Source: Modestobacter sp.
GTDB taxonomy: Bacteria > Actinomycetota > Actinomycetes > Mycobacteriales > Geodermatophilaceae
Assembly (NCBI GenBank): GCA_025963425.1
Contig: JAOPUQ010000008.1
Location: 1 to 28,506, forward strand
Direction of reading: 5' to 3'
Length of the DNA stretch: 28,506 nt
This document shows positions 1-7,380 of this stretch, piece by piece. Made by a program: the position numbers and the translations under genes. The notes below the pieces were generated by a model that was given only the letters and a program-made list of their open reading frames with translations, searched no databases and was not told the origin of the DNA. The stretch's first letter is position 1. Every line of letters starts with the position of its first letter.

Positions 1-114
1 GGGCACGGTGGTGTCGACGCCGGCGAGCGGGTCGTCGAAGCCGGTGCCGAAGGCCCACTGGCCCTCACCGCCATGGGCGTGGTCGAGGGCGTCGTAGACG
101 GTCTCCTCGTGCAT
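1..114 (-). CDS. paaC: 1,2-phenylacetyl-CoA epoxidase subunit PaaC (N-terminal part, cut by window edge)
   Basis: Only the first 38 codons lie in the window; the gene continues past position 1. The ATG at 114-112 is preceded by a good Shine-Dalgarno, GGGGAGAGG. The visible peptide carries the stretch WAFGTGFDDPLAGVDTTVP, which I recognise as the N-terminus of actinobacterial PaaC. PaaC is the structural, non-catalytic partner of PaaA in the oxygenase that epoxidises phenylacetyl-CoA. It lies 88 bp downstream of paaB on the same strand, giving the usual order paaA-paaB-paaC. The rest of the paa operon presumably continues to the left. The call rests on the short peptide plus gene order. Confidence 0.85.
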   Translation of the reverse strand, partial: MHEETVYDALDHAHGGEGQWAFGTGFDDPLAGVDTTVP

Positions 115-202
115 GGGTGCCTCTCCCCTCACCGTGGTGCATGGGACGGCCCCCTCCCGGGCCTCCCCGAGTGTGCGAGGGGACCGAGGAGGGGGTTCCT
201 TC

Positions 203-571
203 TCACATGTGCGGGACGTCCTCGGGGATGTCGTAGAACGTCGGGTGCCGGTAGACCTTGTCGCCGCTCGGGGCGAACATCGGGTCCTTCTCGTCCGGGC
301 TGGAGGCGGTGATGTCGGCGGCCCGGACCACCCAGATGCTCACGCCCTCGTTGCGCCGGGTGTAGAGGTCGCGCGCGGCGTGCACGGCCATCTCGTCGTC
401 GGGGGCGTGCAGCGAGCCGACGTGCACGTGGTTGAGGCCACGCTTGCCACGGACGAAGACCTCGTACAGCGGCCAGTCCCGCCGGGTGGTCGACGCCTGC
501 GGCTCGACCGGCACCTCCGCACCCGTGGGGACGGCGCCGTGCCCGCCCTCCGCGGTCAGGTCGGTGCTCAT
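203..571 (-). CDS. paaB: 1,2-phenylacetyl-CoA epoxidase subunit PaaB
   Basis: This 122-residue protein is the small subunit of the phenylacetyl-CoA ring epoxidase (PaaABCE), a cytoplasmic complex. The family core begins near residue 32 with DWPLYEVFVRGKRGLNHVHVG, followed by the DDEMAVHAARDLYTRR segment and the WVV-containing strand. The first 30 residues are a variable, probably disordered tail. Length is slightly above the usual 95-110 because of that tail. The ATG (571-569) overlaps the paaA stop in an ATGA junction, so translation is probably coupled to paaA. A much longer frame runs upstream, but that part is antisense-like overlap with paaA and I do not use it. PaaB is thought to bridge PaaAC dimers. 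Confidence 0.93.
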   Translation of the reverse strand: MSTDLTAEGGHGAVPTGAEVPVEPQASTTRRDWPLYEVFVRGKRGLNHVHVGSLHAPDDEMAVHAARDLYTRRNEGVSIWVVRAADITASSPDEKDPMFAPSGDKVYRHPTFYDIPEDVPHM

Positions 572-1539
572 GAGGCGTGCTCTTGCGTCCTCTTCGCGGC
601 GTACACCGTGGCCGCCTCGGTGACCCAGGCGTTGCCGTCCCGGGCGGCGCGGCGGCGGGCGATCCGCTCGTCGTTGCACGGCCCGTTCCCGGCGATGACC
701 GCCTTCAGCTCGGACCAGTCGATCGGGCCGAAGCGGTACCGGCCGGTCGCCGGGTCCAGCGCGAGCTCGGGGTCGGGCAGCGTGACGCCGAGAACGGCGG
801 CCTGCGGCACGGTCATGTCGACGAAGCGCTGGCGGAGCTCGTCGTTGCCGTGCCGCTTGACGCCCCACGCCATCGACTGCGCGCTGTTGGGGCTGTCGAC
901 GTCCGGCGGGCCGAACATCATCAGCGAGGGCCACCACCAGCGGTCGACGGCGTCCTGCACCATCGCCCGCTGGGCCTCCGTGCCGCGCATCATCGTCATG
1001 AGCAGCTCGAAGCCCTGCCGCTGGTGGAAGGACTCCTCCTTGCAGACGCGGATCATCGCCCGGGCGTAGGGGCCGTAGGAGCTGCGGCACAGCGGCACCT
1101 GGTTGCAGATGGCCGCGCCGTCGACGAGCCAGCCGATGACGCCGACGTCGGCGAAGGTCAGCGTCGGGTAGTTGAAGATCGAGCTGTACTTCTGCTTGCG
1201 CTCGATGAGCTTGTCGGTGAGGTCGGCCCGGTCGGCGCCCAGGGTCTCCGCGGCCGAGTACAGGTACATGCCGTGGCCGGCCTCGTCCTGCACCTTGGCC
1301 AGCAGGATCGCCTTGCGCCGCAGGCTCGGGGCGGCGAGCAGCCAGTCGCCCTCGGGCTGCATGCCGATGATCTCCGAGTGCGCGTGCTGCGCGATCTGCC
1401 GGATGAGGCCCGTGCGGTAGCCCTCGGGCATCCAGTCGCGCGGCTCGATCCGCTTGTCGGCGGCGATCGTCGCGTCGAAGTGCTCCTGCAGGGCGCGCTC
1501 GTCGGGTGCGGCCGGACGGTCCAGCGTGGGCGCAGACAT
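568..1539 (-). CDS. paaA: 1,2-phenylacetyl-CoA epoxidase catalytic subunit PaaA
   Basis: This 323-residue protein is the di-iron oxygenase subunit that converts phenylacetyl-CoA to its ring 1,2-epoxide with O2 and electrons from PaaE. Ferritin-like metal ligands are visible as DEAGH at residues 85-89 and EESFH at 168-172, the two E-x2-H di-iron half-motifs. The length matches the family (about 310-330). I chose the ATG at 1539-1537 because a GAGGGGGA Shine-Dalgarno precedes it and the family sequence begins shortly after; the open frame extends further upstream into the operator region but has no family similarity there. It is the first gene of the leftward paa operon, divergent from paaK, with a TetR-type operator centred about 34 bp upstream of the start codon. 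Confidence 0.95.
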   Translation of the reverse strand: MSAPTLDRPAAPDERALQEHFDATIAADKRIEPRDWMPEGYRTGLIRQIAQHAHSEIIGMQPEGDWLLAAPSLRRKAILLAKVQDEAGHGMYLYSAAETLGADRADLTDKLIERKQKYSSIFNYPTLTFADVGVIGWLVDGAAICNQVPLCRSSYGPYARAMIRVCKEESFHQRQGFELLMTMMRGTEAQRAMVQDAVDRWWWPSLMMFGPPDVDSPNSAQSMAWGVKRHGNDELRQRFVDMTVPQAAVLGVTLPDPELALDPATGRYRFGPIDWSELKAVIAGNGPCNDERIARRRAARDGNAWVTEAATVYAAKRTQEHAS

Positions 1540-1561
1540 CTGGTCCCCCTCGGGTGCCTCA

Positions 1562-1585
1562 ATTACTGACCAAGCGGTCGGTAAT
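1562..1585. promoter_or_regulatory. TetR-type operator 1 (paaA side)
   Basis: An inverted repeat with 10-bp arms, ATTACTGACC and GGTCGGTAAT, separated by AAGC, has one mismatch between arms. It sits 23 bp upstream of the paaA start codon, where bound repressor would block transcription of paaABC. Its left arm is identical to that of the second site at 1651. The adjacent TetR gene is the obvious ligand-responsive regulator, by analogy with known PaaR repressors that respond to phenylacetyl-CoA. Binding itself is inferred. Confidence 0.8.
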
Positions 1586-1624
1586 AAGTGTGCCGCAGGT
1601 CCGGGCCCTGCACAAGCGGCACGC

Positions 1625-1653
1625 TTGACAGCCGGCGGCGACGCGGGTTGATT
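1625..1653 (+). promoter_or_regulatory. Candidate paaK promoter
   Basis: A perfect -35 hexamer TTGACA (1625-1630) is followed after 17 bp by TTGATT (1648-1653), a weak -10 candidate. The -10 runs into operator 2, so repressor would directly occlude RNA polymerase. The -35 is convincing; the -10 matches the consensus at only three of six positions. Confidence 0.4.
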
Positions 1654-1674
1654 ACTGACCGACCGGTCGGTATT
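1651..1674. promoter_or_regulatory. TetR-type operator 2 (paaK side)
   Basis: The left arm ATTACTGACC is identical to operator 1 and the right arm is GGTCGGTATT. The core ACCGACCGGTCGGT at 1658-1671 is a perfect 14-bp palindrome. Starts of the two sites are 89 bp apart, so each divergent promoter has its own operator. It lies 52 bp upstream of the paaK start codon and overlaps the candidate -10. Confidence 0.8.
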
Positions 1675-1726
1675 GCGCGGCTCACACCGACCGGCGGACG
1701 ACGCGCGGACGACGGAGGGCAGCGGC

Positions 1727-3055
1727 ATGACCACCATCCGGGGCACCCGACGACTGGGCGCCGCCCCCGACCCCGCACTGCTCGACCCGGCCGAGCGGAT
1801 GGGCGTCGACGAGCTGCGGGCGCTGCAGCTCACCCGGCTGCAGGAGACGCTGCGGCACGCCTACGCGAACGTGCCGCACTACCGGCGGTCGTTCGACGCC
1901 GCCGGGGTGCACCCCGACGACTGCCGCGAGCCGGCCGACCTGGCGAGGTTCCCGACGACGTCGAAGGCCGACCTGCGGGACAACTACCCGTTCGGGATGT
2001 TCGCCGTCCCGCGCGAGCAGGTGCGCCGGGTGCACGCCTCGTCCGGCACCACCGGCAAGCCCACCGTCGTCGGCTACACCGAGGGCGACATCGCCACCTG
2101 GGCGACGGTCATGGCCCGGTCCATCCGCGCGGCGGGCGGCCGGGCCGGCGACGTGCTGCACAACGCCTACGGCTACGGCCTGTTCACCGGCGGGCTGGGT
2201 GCGCACTACGGCGCCGAGGCCCTCGGGTGCACCGTCGTCCCGGTGTCCGGGGGCATGACCCCCCGCCAGGTGCAGCTGATCACCGACTTCGGGCCGCGGG
2301 TCATCATGGTCACGCCCAGCTACATGCTCGCCGTCATCGACGAGTTCGAGAAGCAGGGCATCGACCCACGCGCCAGCACGCTGCAGATCGGGATCTTCGG
2401 CGCCGAGCCGTGGACCGAGCAGATGCGGCAGGAGATGGAGCAGCGTCTGGACATCGACGCCGTCGACATCTACGGGCTGTCTGAGGTGATGGGCCCGGGC
2501 ATCGCCCAGGAGTGCGTGGAGACCAAGGACGGCCTGCATGTCTGGGAGGACCACTTCCTCCCCGAGGTCGTCGACCCGCTGACCACCGAGGTGCTGCCGG
2601 AGGGCGAGCAGGGTGAGCTGCTGTTCACCTCGCTGACCAAGCAGGCGATGCCGGTCATCCGCTACCGGACCCGCGATCTCACCCGGCTGCTGCCGGGCAC
2701 CGCGCGGCCGGGCATGCGCCGGATCGAGAAGATCACCGGCCGCACCGATGACATGATCATCCTGCGGGGGGTGAACCTCTTCCCCACCCAGATCGAGGAG
2801 GTCGTGCTGCGCACCCCCGGGCTCTCGCCGCACTTCTCGCTGGAGCTGACCACGCGCGGCCGGATGGACCACCTCACCGTGCACGTCGAGGCCCGGCCGG
2901 ACTGCCCGCCCGGGCGCCGCGCCCCGGCCGCCGCCGAGGTGCAGAAGGCGGTGAAGGACACCGTCGGCACCAGCGTCGAGGTGGACGTCGTCGACCCCGA
3001 GACGCTGGCCCGCTCGATGGGCAAGCTGCAGCGGCTGTTCGACCACCGCTCATGA
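1727..3055 (+). CDS. paaK: Phenylacetate-CoA ligase PaaK
   Basis: This 442-residue cytoplasmic acyl-adenylate-forming ligase activates phenylacetate to phenylacetyl-CoA using ATP and CoA, the entry step to the pathway whose ring epoxidase is encoded divergently. The ATP/AMP-binding loop is SSGTTGKP at residues 105-112. Later come an IYGLSE adenine-binding motif, the YRTRDL hinge region and a C-terminal GRTDDMIILRG segment with NLFPTQIEEV typical of PaaK. Length is close to the family's roughly 430. The ATG at 1727 has a GGAGGG Shine-Dalgarno 7 bp upstream; an earlier in-frame ATG at 1673 lies inside the operator region and is not used. The stop overlaps the next gene's start (ATGA). A small Pro/Arg-rich insertion near residue 400 is the only oddity. 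Confidence 0.95.
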   Translation: MTTIRGTRRLGAAPDPALLDPAERMGVDELRALQLTRLQETLRHAYANVPHYRRSFDAAGVHPDDCREPADLARFPTTSKADLRDNYPFGMFAVPREQVRRVHASSGTTGKPTVVGYTEGDIATWATVMARSIRAAGGRAGDVLHNAYGYGLFTGGLGAHYGAEALGCTVVPVSGGMTPRQVQLITDFGPRVIMVTPSYMLAVIDEFEKQGIDPRASTLQIGIFGAEPWTEQMRQEMEQRLDIDAVDIYGLSEVMGPGIAQECVETKDGLHVWEDHFLPEVVDPLTTEVLPEGEQGELLFTSLTKQAMPVIRYRTRDLTRLLPGTARPGMRRIEKITGRTDDMIILRGVNLFPTQIEEVVLRTPGLSPHFSLELTTRGRMDHLTVHVEARPDCPPGRRAPAAAEVQKAVKDTVGTSVEVDVVDPETLARSMGKLQRLFDHRS

Positions 3056-3663
3056 CCACGCCCACCGCCCGCCGCGGCCGGCCGGGGCACTCGCTGGACA
3101 CGCTGCTGGACGTCGCCGTCGCGGTGTTCAACGAGCGCGGCTTCGAGGCCACCAGCATGGACGAGCTGGCCAGCCGGCTCGGGGTCACCAAGTCCGCGAT
3201 CTACCACCACGTGCCCAGCAAGGTGGAGCTGCTGCGGCTGGCGCTGGACCGCGCGCTGGACGAGCTGTCCGCCGTCCTCACCGAGCCCGGTGCGGTGACC
3301 GGCCCGGCGATCGACCGGCTGGAGCACGTCGTCCGCGGGTCGGTGCGGGTGCTGACCGCCCAGCTGCCGTTCGTCACCCTGCTGCTGCGGGTGCGCGGCA
3401 ACTCCCCCGTCGAGTCCGAGGCGCTGCGCCGCCGGCGGGAGCTCGACCGGGTGGTCACCGACCTGGTGCGCGCGGCCGTGGCGGAGGGCAGCGTCCGCCC
3501 GGACGTCGACCCCGCGGTCACCAGCCGGCTGCTGTTCGGCACCGTCAACTCCCTCACCGAGTGGTACCGCCCGGACGGCGACCTCTCCCCCGACGCCGTC
3601 GCCGACTCCCTGGTCACCACGCTGTTCACCGGCCTGCGCGCCGGGCGCGCCGGGCGCGCCTGA
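3052..3663 (+). CDS. paaR: TetR-family transcriptional regulator, probable repressor of the paa genes (PaaR-like)
   Basis: This 203-residue protein has a TetR N-terminal domain. The helix-turn-helix spans about residues 33-52, with the LGVTKSAIYHHVPSK signature, and is followed by a helical ligand-binding domain. The start ATG overlaps the paaK stop by four bases, so it is translated with paaK. Two matching palindromes in the paaA-paaK intergenic region are of the size and symmetry TetR dimers use. Both promoters would therefore be repressed, with derepression by a pathway intermediate, probably phenylacetyl-CoA as for described PaaR proteins. The TetR family is certain; the regulatory target follows from position and operators. 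Confidence 0.88.
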   Translation: MTTPTARRGRPGHSLDTLLDVAVAVFNERGFEATSMDELASRLGVTKSAIYHHVPSKVELLRLALDRALDELSAVLTEPGAVTGPAIDRLEHVVRGSVRVLTAQLPFVTLLLRVRGNSPVESEALRRRRELDRVVTDLVRAAVAEGSVRPDVDPAVTSRLLFGTVNSLTEWYRPDGDLSPDAVADSLVTTLFTGLRAGRAGRA

Positions 3664-3674
3664 CCCCCGCCCGG

Positions 3675-3692
3675 GCTTTCGGTACCGAAAGC
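3675..3692. promoter_or_regulatory. Perfect 18-bp palindrome between the TetR gene and the hydrolase gene
   Basis: GCTTTCGGTACCGAAAGC is a perfect dyad 11 bp after the TetR stop and 48 bp before the hydrolase start. In RNA it would form a 7-bp stem with a GTAC loop, extendable through a G-U pair, but no U-tract follows. It may be an operator for the hydrolase gene or a terminator-like hairpin. It does not resemble the two paa operators upstream. Confidence 0.45.
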
Positions 3693-3740
3693 TCGCCGTC
3701 GGGGCAGTTAAGGGTGCCGCGACGGGGGCAGTGTTCCGGC

Positions 3741-4574
3741 ATGGAGACCTTCCGCCGCGGCGACCTCGTGTTCGACGTCCACGACTCCGGACCGGCCGAC
3801 GGCGAGCCCGTCGTCCTGCTGCACGGGTTCCCACAGGATGCCCGCGCCTTCGACCGGGTGGCCCCGACGCTGCACTCGGCCGGCCTGCGCACCCTGGCCC
3901 CCGACCAGCGCGGCTACTCCCCCGGCGCGCGGCCGGCCGGGCGGTCGGCCTACGCGCTGCGCGAGGTGGTGGACGACGTCCTGGCGTTGCTGGACGCCGC
4001 CGGGCTGGAGAGTGCGCACGTCGTGGGGCACGACTGGGGCGGGGTCGCGGCGTGGGCGCTGGCGGCCTGGCACCCGTGGCGCGTGCGGACGCTGACCGTG
4101 CTGTCGGTGCCGCACCCGGCGGCCATGTCGCAGGCGATGCTGCACAGCGACCAGGCTCTGCGATCGAGCTACATCGGCTTCTTCCAGGTCCCTGTCGTCC
4201 CCGAGCGGGCGCTGCTGGCCGGGAACGGCGCAGTCCTGCGGAAGGTGCTGCGCTCCGGCGGGCTGCCCGACGACCTGGTCGACGACTACGTCTCCCGGAT
4301 GCAGGAGCCGGGCGCGCTGACCGCGGCGCTGAACTGGTACCGGGCACTGCCGACCGGCGCCCGGACGCCGGTGGGCACGGTTCGGGTGCCGACGCTGCAC
4401 GTGTGGGGGGACGCCGACGCCTTCCTCGGCCGGGCGGCGATCGAGGCCAGCTCGGAGTTCGTCGCGGCGCCCTACCGGCTGGAGGTGCTCGAGGGCGTCA
4501 ACCACTGGCTCCCGGAGCTCGCTGCCGACCGGGTGGGGGAACTGCTCACCGCGCACGTGCGCACCGCCGGCTGA
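3741..4574 (+). CDS. Alpha/beta hydrolase, epoxide-hydrolase-like
   Basis: This 277-residue cytoplasmic alpha/beta hydrolase has the HGFPQ oxyanion motif (residues 29-33), a nucleophile elbow GHDWGG with Asp98, an acid candidate at Asp224 or Asp226 and catalytic His255 in GVNHW. Asp rather than Ser as nucleophile, plus the lid motif NWYRA with Tyr200, points to the epoxide hydrolase branch, with haloalkane dehalogenase as the alternative. It follows the TetR gene after 77 bp containing a perfect palindrome, so it may be a separate unit. Being next to genes that make an arene epoxide is suggestive, but free or CoA-bound epoxide substrates are not established. The ATG at 3741 was chosen because upstream in-frame codons overlap the TetR gene. 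The Shine-Dalgarno is weak. Confidence 0.85.
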   Translation: METFRRGDLVFDVHDSGPADGEPVVLLHGFPQDARAFDRVAPTLHSAGLRTLAPDQRGYSPGARPAGRSAYALREVVDDVLALLDAAGLESAHVVGHDWGGVAAWALAAWHPWRVRTLTVLSVPHPAAMSQAMLHSDQALRSSYIGFFQVPVVPERALLAGNGAVLRKVLRSGGLPDDLVDDYVSRMQEPGALTAALNWYRALPTGARTPVGTVRVPTLHVWGDADAFLGRAAIEASSEFVAAPYRLEVLEGVNHWLPELAADRVGELLTAHVRTAG

Positions 4575-4577
4575 GCC

Positions 4578-4589
4578 CGGTGGCCACCG
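4578..4589. terminator. Possible shared hairpin between convergent genes
   Basis: CGGTGGCCACCG is a perfect 12-bp palindrome in the 24-bp gap between the converging hydrolase and aldehyde dehydrogenase genes. A symmetrical hairpin here could stop transcription from both sides. No U-tract is present, so support is positional only. Confidence 0.25.
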
Positions 4590-4598
4590 CCTTCGTCG

Positions 4599-6089
4599 TC
4601 AGATCGAGGTGAACACGGACTTCGTCTCCAGGTATCCCTCCAACCCCTCCGGCCCCAGCTCCCGCCCCCACCCGGACTGCTTGTAGCCGCCGGTGGGCAT
4701 GGTCACGTCGGGGAGGCCGTGCACGTTGATGCCCACCCGACCGACCCGCAGTCGGCGTGCCATGTCGTGGGCCCGGTTGACGTCTCGCGTCCACACGCTC
4801 CCGGCGAGCCCGTAGACCGAGTCGTTCGCCTGGGCCGCGATGTCGTCGTCGTCGGTGAACGGGATGGCGGCCACGACCGGACCGAAGATCTCTTCGCGCA
4901 CCGGCTGCATGGACTGGTCGGCATCGACCAGGACGGTCGGCTCGACGAAGAAGCCGACCTCGGATGCGCCACCGCCCACGGCGACCTTCGCGCCGTCGGA
5001 GATGCCGGCCTGGATGTAGCCCAGGACCCGGCTCCGCTGTTTCTCCGAGATGAGGGGCCCCATCTCGGAGCGGGGGTCCGTGCAGTAACCGACCCGGAGG
5101 GTGCGGGCGATCTCCGACACACCGGCCACGACCTCGCGGTAGAGCCGTTCGTGGATGAACAACCGGGATCCGGCCGTGCACACCTGCCCGGCATTCGAGA
5201 AGATGGCCGCCGCGGCTCCCGGTATGGCCTTGTCCACATCGGCGTCGTCCAGCACGACGACCGGAGACTTCCCACCCAGTTCCAGGGTGACCTTCTTCAG
5301 GTTCCCCGTCGCAGCCCTGACGATGAGCTTGCCGACCTCGGTGGAGCCGGTGAAGGCGACCTTGTCGACGTCGTCGTGGGCAGCCAGCGCCGCGCCCGCG
5401 GTGTGCCCGTAACCGGTGACGACGTTGACCACGCCGCTGGGCACCCCGGCCTCGACCAGGAGCTCGGCGAGGACCAGGGCGGTCAACGGCGTCTCCTCGG
5501 CCGGCTTGAGGATGCAGCAACAGCCCGCCGCCAGCGCGGGAGCGAGCTTCCAGGCAGCCATCGACAGTGGGGCGTTCCACGGCACGATGAGCGCCGCGAC
5601 GCCGACCGGCTCCCGCATCGTGTAGGTGTGGTAATCGCGGCCGCCGGTGGTGAGTTCCGCGGAACGGCCGGACAGTTTGTCCGCCCAGCCCGCGTAGTAG
5701 CGGAAGCACCGGGCGACCTGGGCGACGGTTCCGGACAGGGCCAGGCGGTAGGGCATCCCCTGGTTGAGGCTCTCCAGCGCCGCCAGGCGCTCGCCGTGGG
5801 CTTCCACCAGGTCCGCGACCCGCCAGAGGATCTGCGCCCTCTCGTAGGCCGGTATCGACGTCCACCGTCGCTCGTCGAAGGCCCGCCTGGCCGCCGCGAC
5901 CGCACGCTGCGCGTCCTCCTGGTCGCCCTCGGGGACCGACGCGATGACCTCGCCCGTACCGGGATCGAGGACGTCGAACCGTCGACCGGACGCAGCGGGG
6001 ACCCACTCGCCGTCCACGAGCATGTTCCAGGACCGGGTCGCCAGGCCCAGAGCGGGGATGTCTGCCACCGTCTCGCCGCTGACCGTCAT
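4599..6089 (-). CDS. Aldehyde dehydrogenase 1 (NAD(P)-dependent)
   Basis: This 496-residue protein of the aldehyde dehydrogenase superfamily oxidises an aldehyde to a carboxylate with NAD(P)+. Visible active-site elements are the PWNAP oxyanion Asn172, the GSTEVG cofactor loop (248-253), general base Glu270 in LELGGK and nucleophile Cys304 in GQVCTAG. Length and motifs are complete. The ATG at 6089-6087 has an AGAGGAG Shine-Dalgarno; an in-frame upstream ATG at 6146 lacks one. It is the last gene of the long minus-strand catabolic block, 64 bp after ribBA. Together with the second aldehyde dehydrogenase it implies two aldehyde-oxidation steps. The substrate cannot be assigned; semialdehydes such as succinate semialdehyde are reasonable candidates from context. 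Confidence 0.9.
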   Translation of the reverse strand: MTVSGETVADIPALGLATRSWNMLVDGEWVPAASGRRFDVLDPGTGEVIASVPEGDQEDAQRAVAAARRAFDERRWTSIPAYERAQILWRVADLVEAHGERLAALESLNQGMPYRLALSGTVAQVARCFRYYAGWADKLSGRSAELTTGGRDYHTYTMREPVGVAALIVPWNAPLSMAAWKLAPALAAGCCCILKPAEETPLTALVLAELLVEAGVPSGVVNVVTGYGHTAGAALAAHDDVDKVAFTGSTEVGKLIVRAATGNLKKVTLELGGKSPVVVLDDADVDKAIPGAAAAIFSNAGQVCTAGSRLFIHERLYREVVAGVSEIARTLRVGYCTDPRSEMGPLISEKQRSRVLGYIQAGISDGAKVAVGGGASEVGFFVEPTVLVDADQSMQPVREEIFGPVVAAIPFTDDDDIAAQANDSVYGLAGSVWTRDVNRAHDMARRLRVGRVGINVHGLPDVTMPTGGYKQSGWGRELGPEGLEGYLETKSVFTSI

Positions 6090-6153
6090 GACGTGCACTC
6101 CTCTGCCTTGACTCTGGATGGAGGGGACCGTGCGGGCTGGGCTCATGACGGCG

Positions 6154-7380
6154 TCACGGCATCTCGTCCAGGAGGTGACCCATCCGGTCGCGCTTGGACG
6201 CGAGGTACGCGGCGTTCTCCGGCGTCGACGCCGACTGCAGCGGTACCCGGTCGACGATCCGCAGGCCGAACGCCTCGAGCCCCACGCGCTTGGCCGGGTT
6301 GTTGGTCATCAGCCGGATGCTGCTGATCCCCAGGTCGGCCAGGATCTGAGCGCCGATGCCGTAGTCGCGACCGTCGGCCGGCAGACCGAGCGCCACGTTC
6401 GCATCCACGGTGTCCAGCCCCCCGTCCTGCAGGGCATACGCCTGGAGCTTGTGCAGCAGACCGATGCCGCGGCCCTCGTGTCCACGCATGTACACGATCA
6501 CCCCCTCGCCCGCCGACGCGACCTGCTGCATGGCCGAGCTCAGCTGGGCTCCGCAGTCGCAGCGACGGCTGGTGAGGACGTCCCCGGTCAGGCATTCGGA
6601 GTGCACCCGCACGAGGACGTCGTCCTTGCCCGACACCTGGCCCTTGACCAGCGCCAGGTGCTCACGCCCGTCGAGTTCGGACCGGTAGCCCAGGGCACGG
6701 AACATGCCGTGGTCGGTGGGGAGCTGGGCCTCGGCCACGCGGGTGATGAGACGGTCGGTGCGACGCCGGTAGCTGATGAGGTCCGCGATCGACACGAGGG
6801 GCAGGTCGTGCCGCCGCGCCAGGCGTTCGAGGTCGGGCAGCCGGGCCATGGAGCCGTCGGGGTTCATGATCTCGCAGATGACGCCGGCCGGCTCCAGTCC
6901 CGCCAGCGTCGCCAGGTCGACGGCCGCCTCGGTGTGACCGGCCCGGCGGAGAACGCCGCCCGGGACCGAGCGCAGCGGGAAGACGTGACCGGGCCGGACG
7001 AAGTCCGACGGCGTGGCGCGGTCGTCGACGAGACGGGCGATGCAGCGCGAACGCTCATCTGCGGACACGCCGTTCGCACCGGCGCCCACCAGATCCACGG
7101 ACACGCTGAACGCCGTGTCTGTGAGAGCGTTCGCACTGGGGACCATGGCCGGGATGGCGAGCTCCTCGAGCCGCTCCCCTGTCATCGGCACGCAGACCAG
7201 ACCGCGTCCGTGCGTGAGCATGAAGTTGACGTGGTCCTGGGTCACCTTCTCGGCTGCCAGGACGAAGTCGCCCTCGTTCTCGCGGTCCTCGTCGTCGACG
7301 ACGATGATCATCCCGCCGCGGGCGATCGCCGCCACCGCCGCGTCGATGGAGTCCAGCCGGGTGGTCTCGCGCGGCTGCAT
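6154..7380 (-). CDS. ribBA: Bifunctional RibBA: 3,4-dihydroxy-2-butanone-4-phosphate synthase / GTP cyclohydrolase II
   Basis: This 408-residue protein has both halves of a riboflavin precursor enzyme. Residues 1-205 are the RibB domain, with RENEGD (33-38), GHVFPLR (131-137), GHTEA with metal ligand His149, and Glu170. Residues 210-408 are the RibA domain, with zinc ligands Cys263, Cys274 and Cys276, the catalytic loop RGHEGRGIGL (299-308), and YALQD and NNPAK motifs. Most catalytic residues are present, so it is probably active. One oddity is that the usual RibB stretch GVTTGxSAADR reads GANGVSADER here. The start overlaps the preceding stop (TGATG), so it is translated as part of the catabolic operon. 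It probably boosts flavin supply for the two flavin-dependent monooxygenases. Confidence 0.93.
   Translation of the reverse strand: MQPRETTRLDSIDAAVAAIARGGMIIVVDDEDRENEGDFVLAAEKVTQDHVNFMLTHGRGLVCVPMTGERLEELAIPAMVPSANALTDTAFSVSVDLVGAGANGVSADERSRCIARLVDDRATPSDFVRPGHVFPLRSVPGGVLRRAGHTEAAVDLATLAGLEPAGVICEIMNPDGSMARLPDLERLARRHDLPLVSIADLISYRRRTDRLITRVAEAQLPTDHGMFRALGYRSELDGREHLALVKGQVSGKDDVLVRVHSECLTGDVLTSRRCDCGAQLSSAMQQVASAGEGVIVYMRGHEGRGIGLLHKLQAYALQDGGLDTVDANVALGLPADGRDYGIGAQILADLGISSIRLMTNNPAKRVGLEAFGLRIVDRVPLQSASTPENAAYLASKRDRMGHLLDEMP

Noticed and set aside
4578..4589. A strong bidirectional rho-independent terminator between the convergent genes
   Set aside because: Only a 12-bp palindrome is present with no U-tracts on either side, so it is listed only as a low-confidence site.
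6154..7380. FMN riboswitch controlling ribBA
   Set aside because: The ribBA start overlaps the preceding gene's stop, leaving no leader sequence in which a riboswitch could fold.
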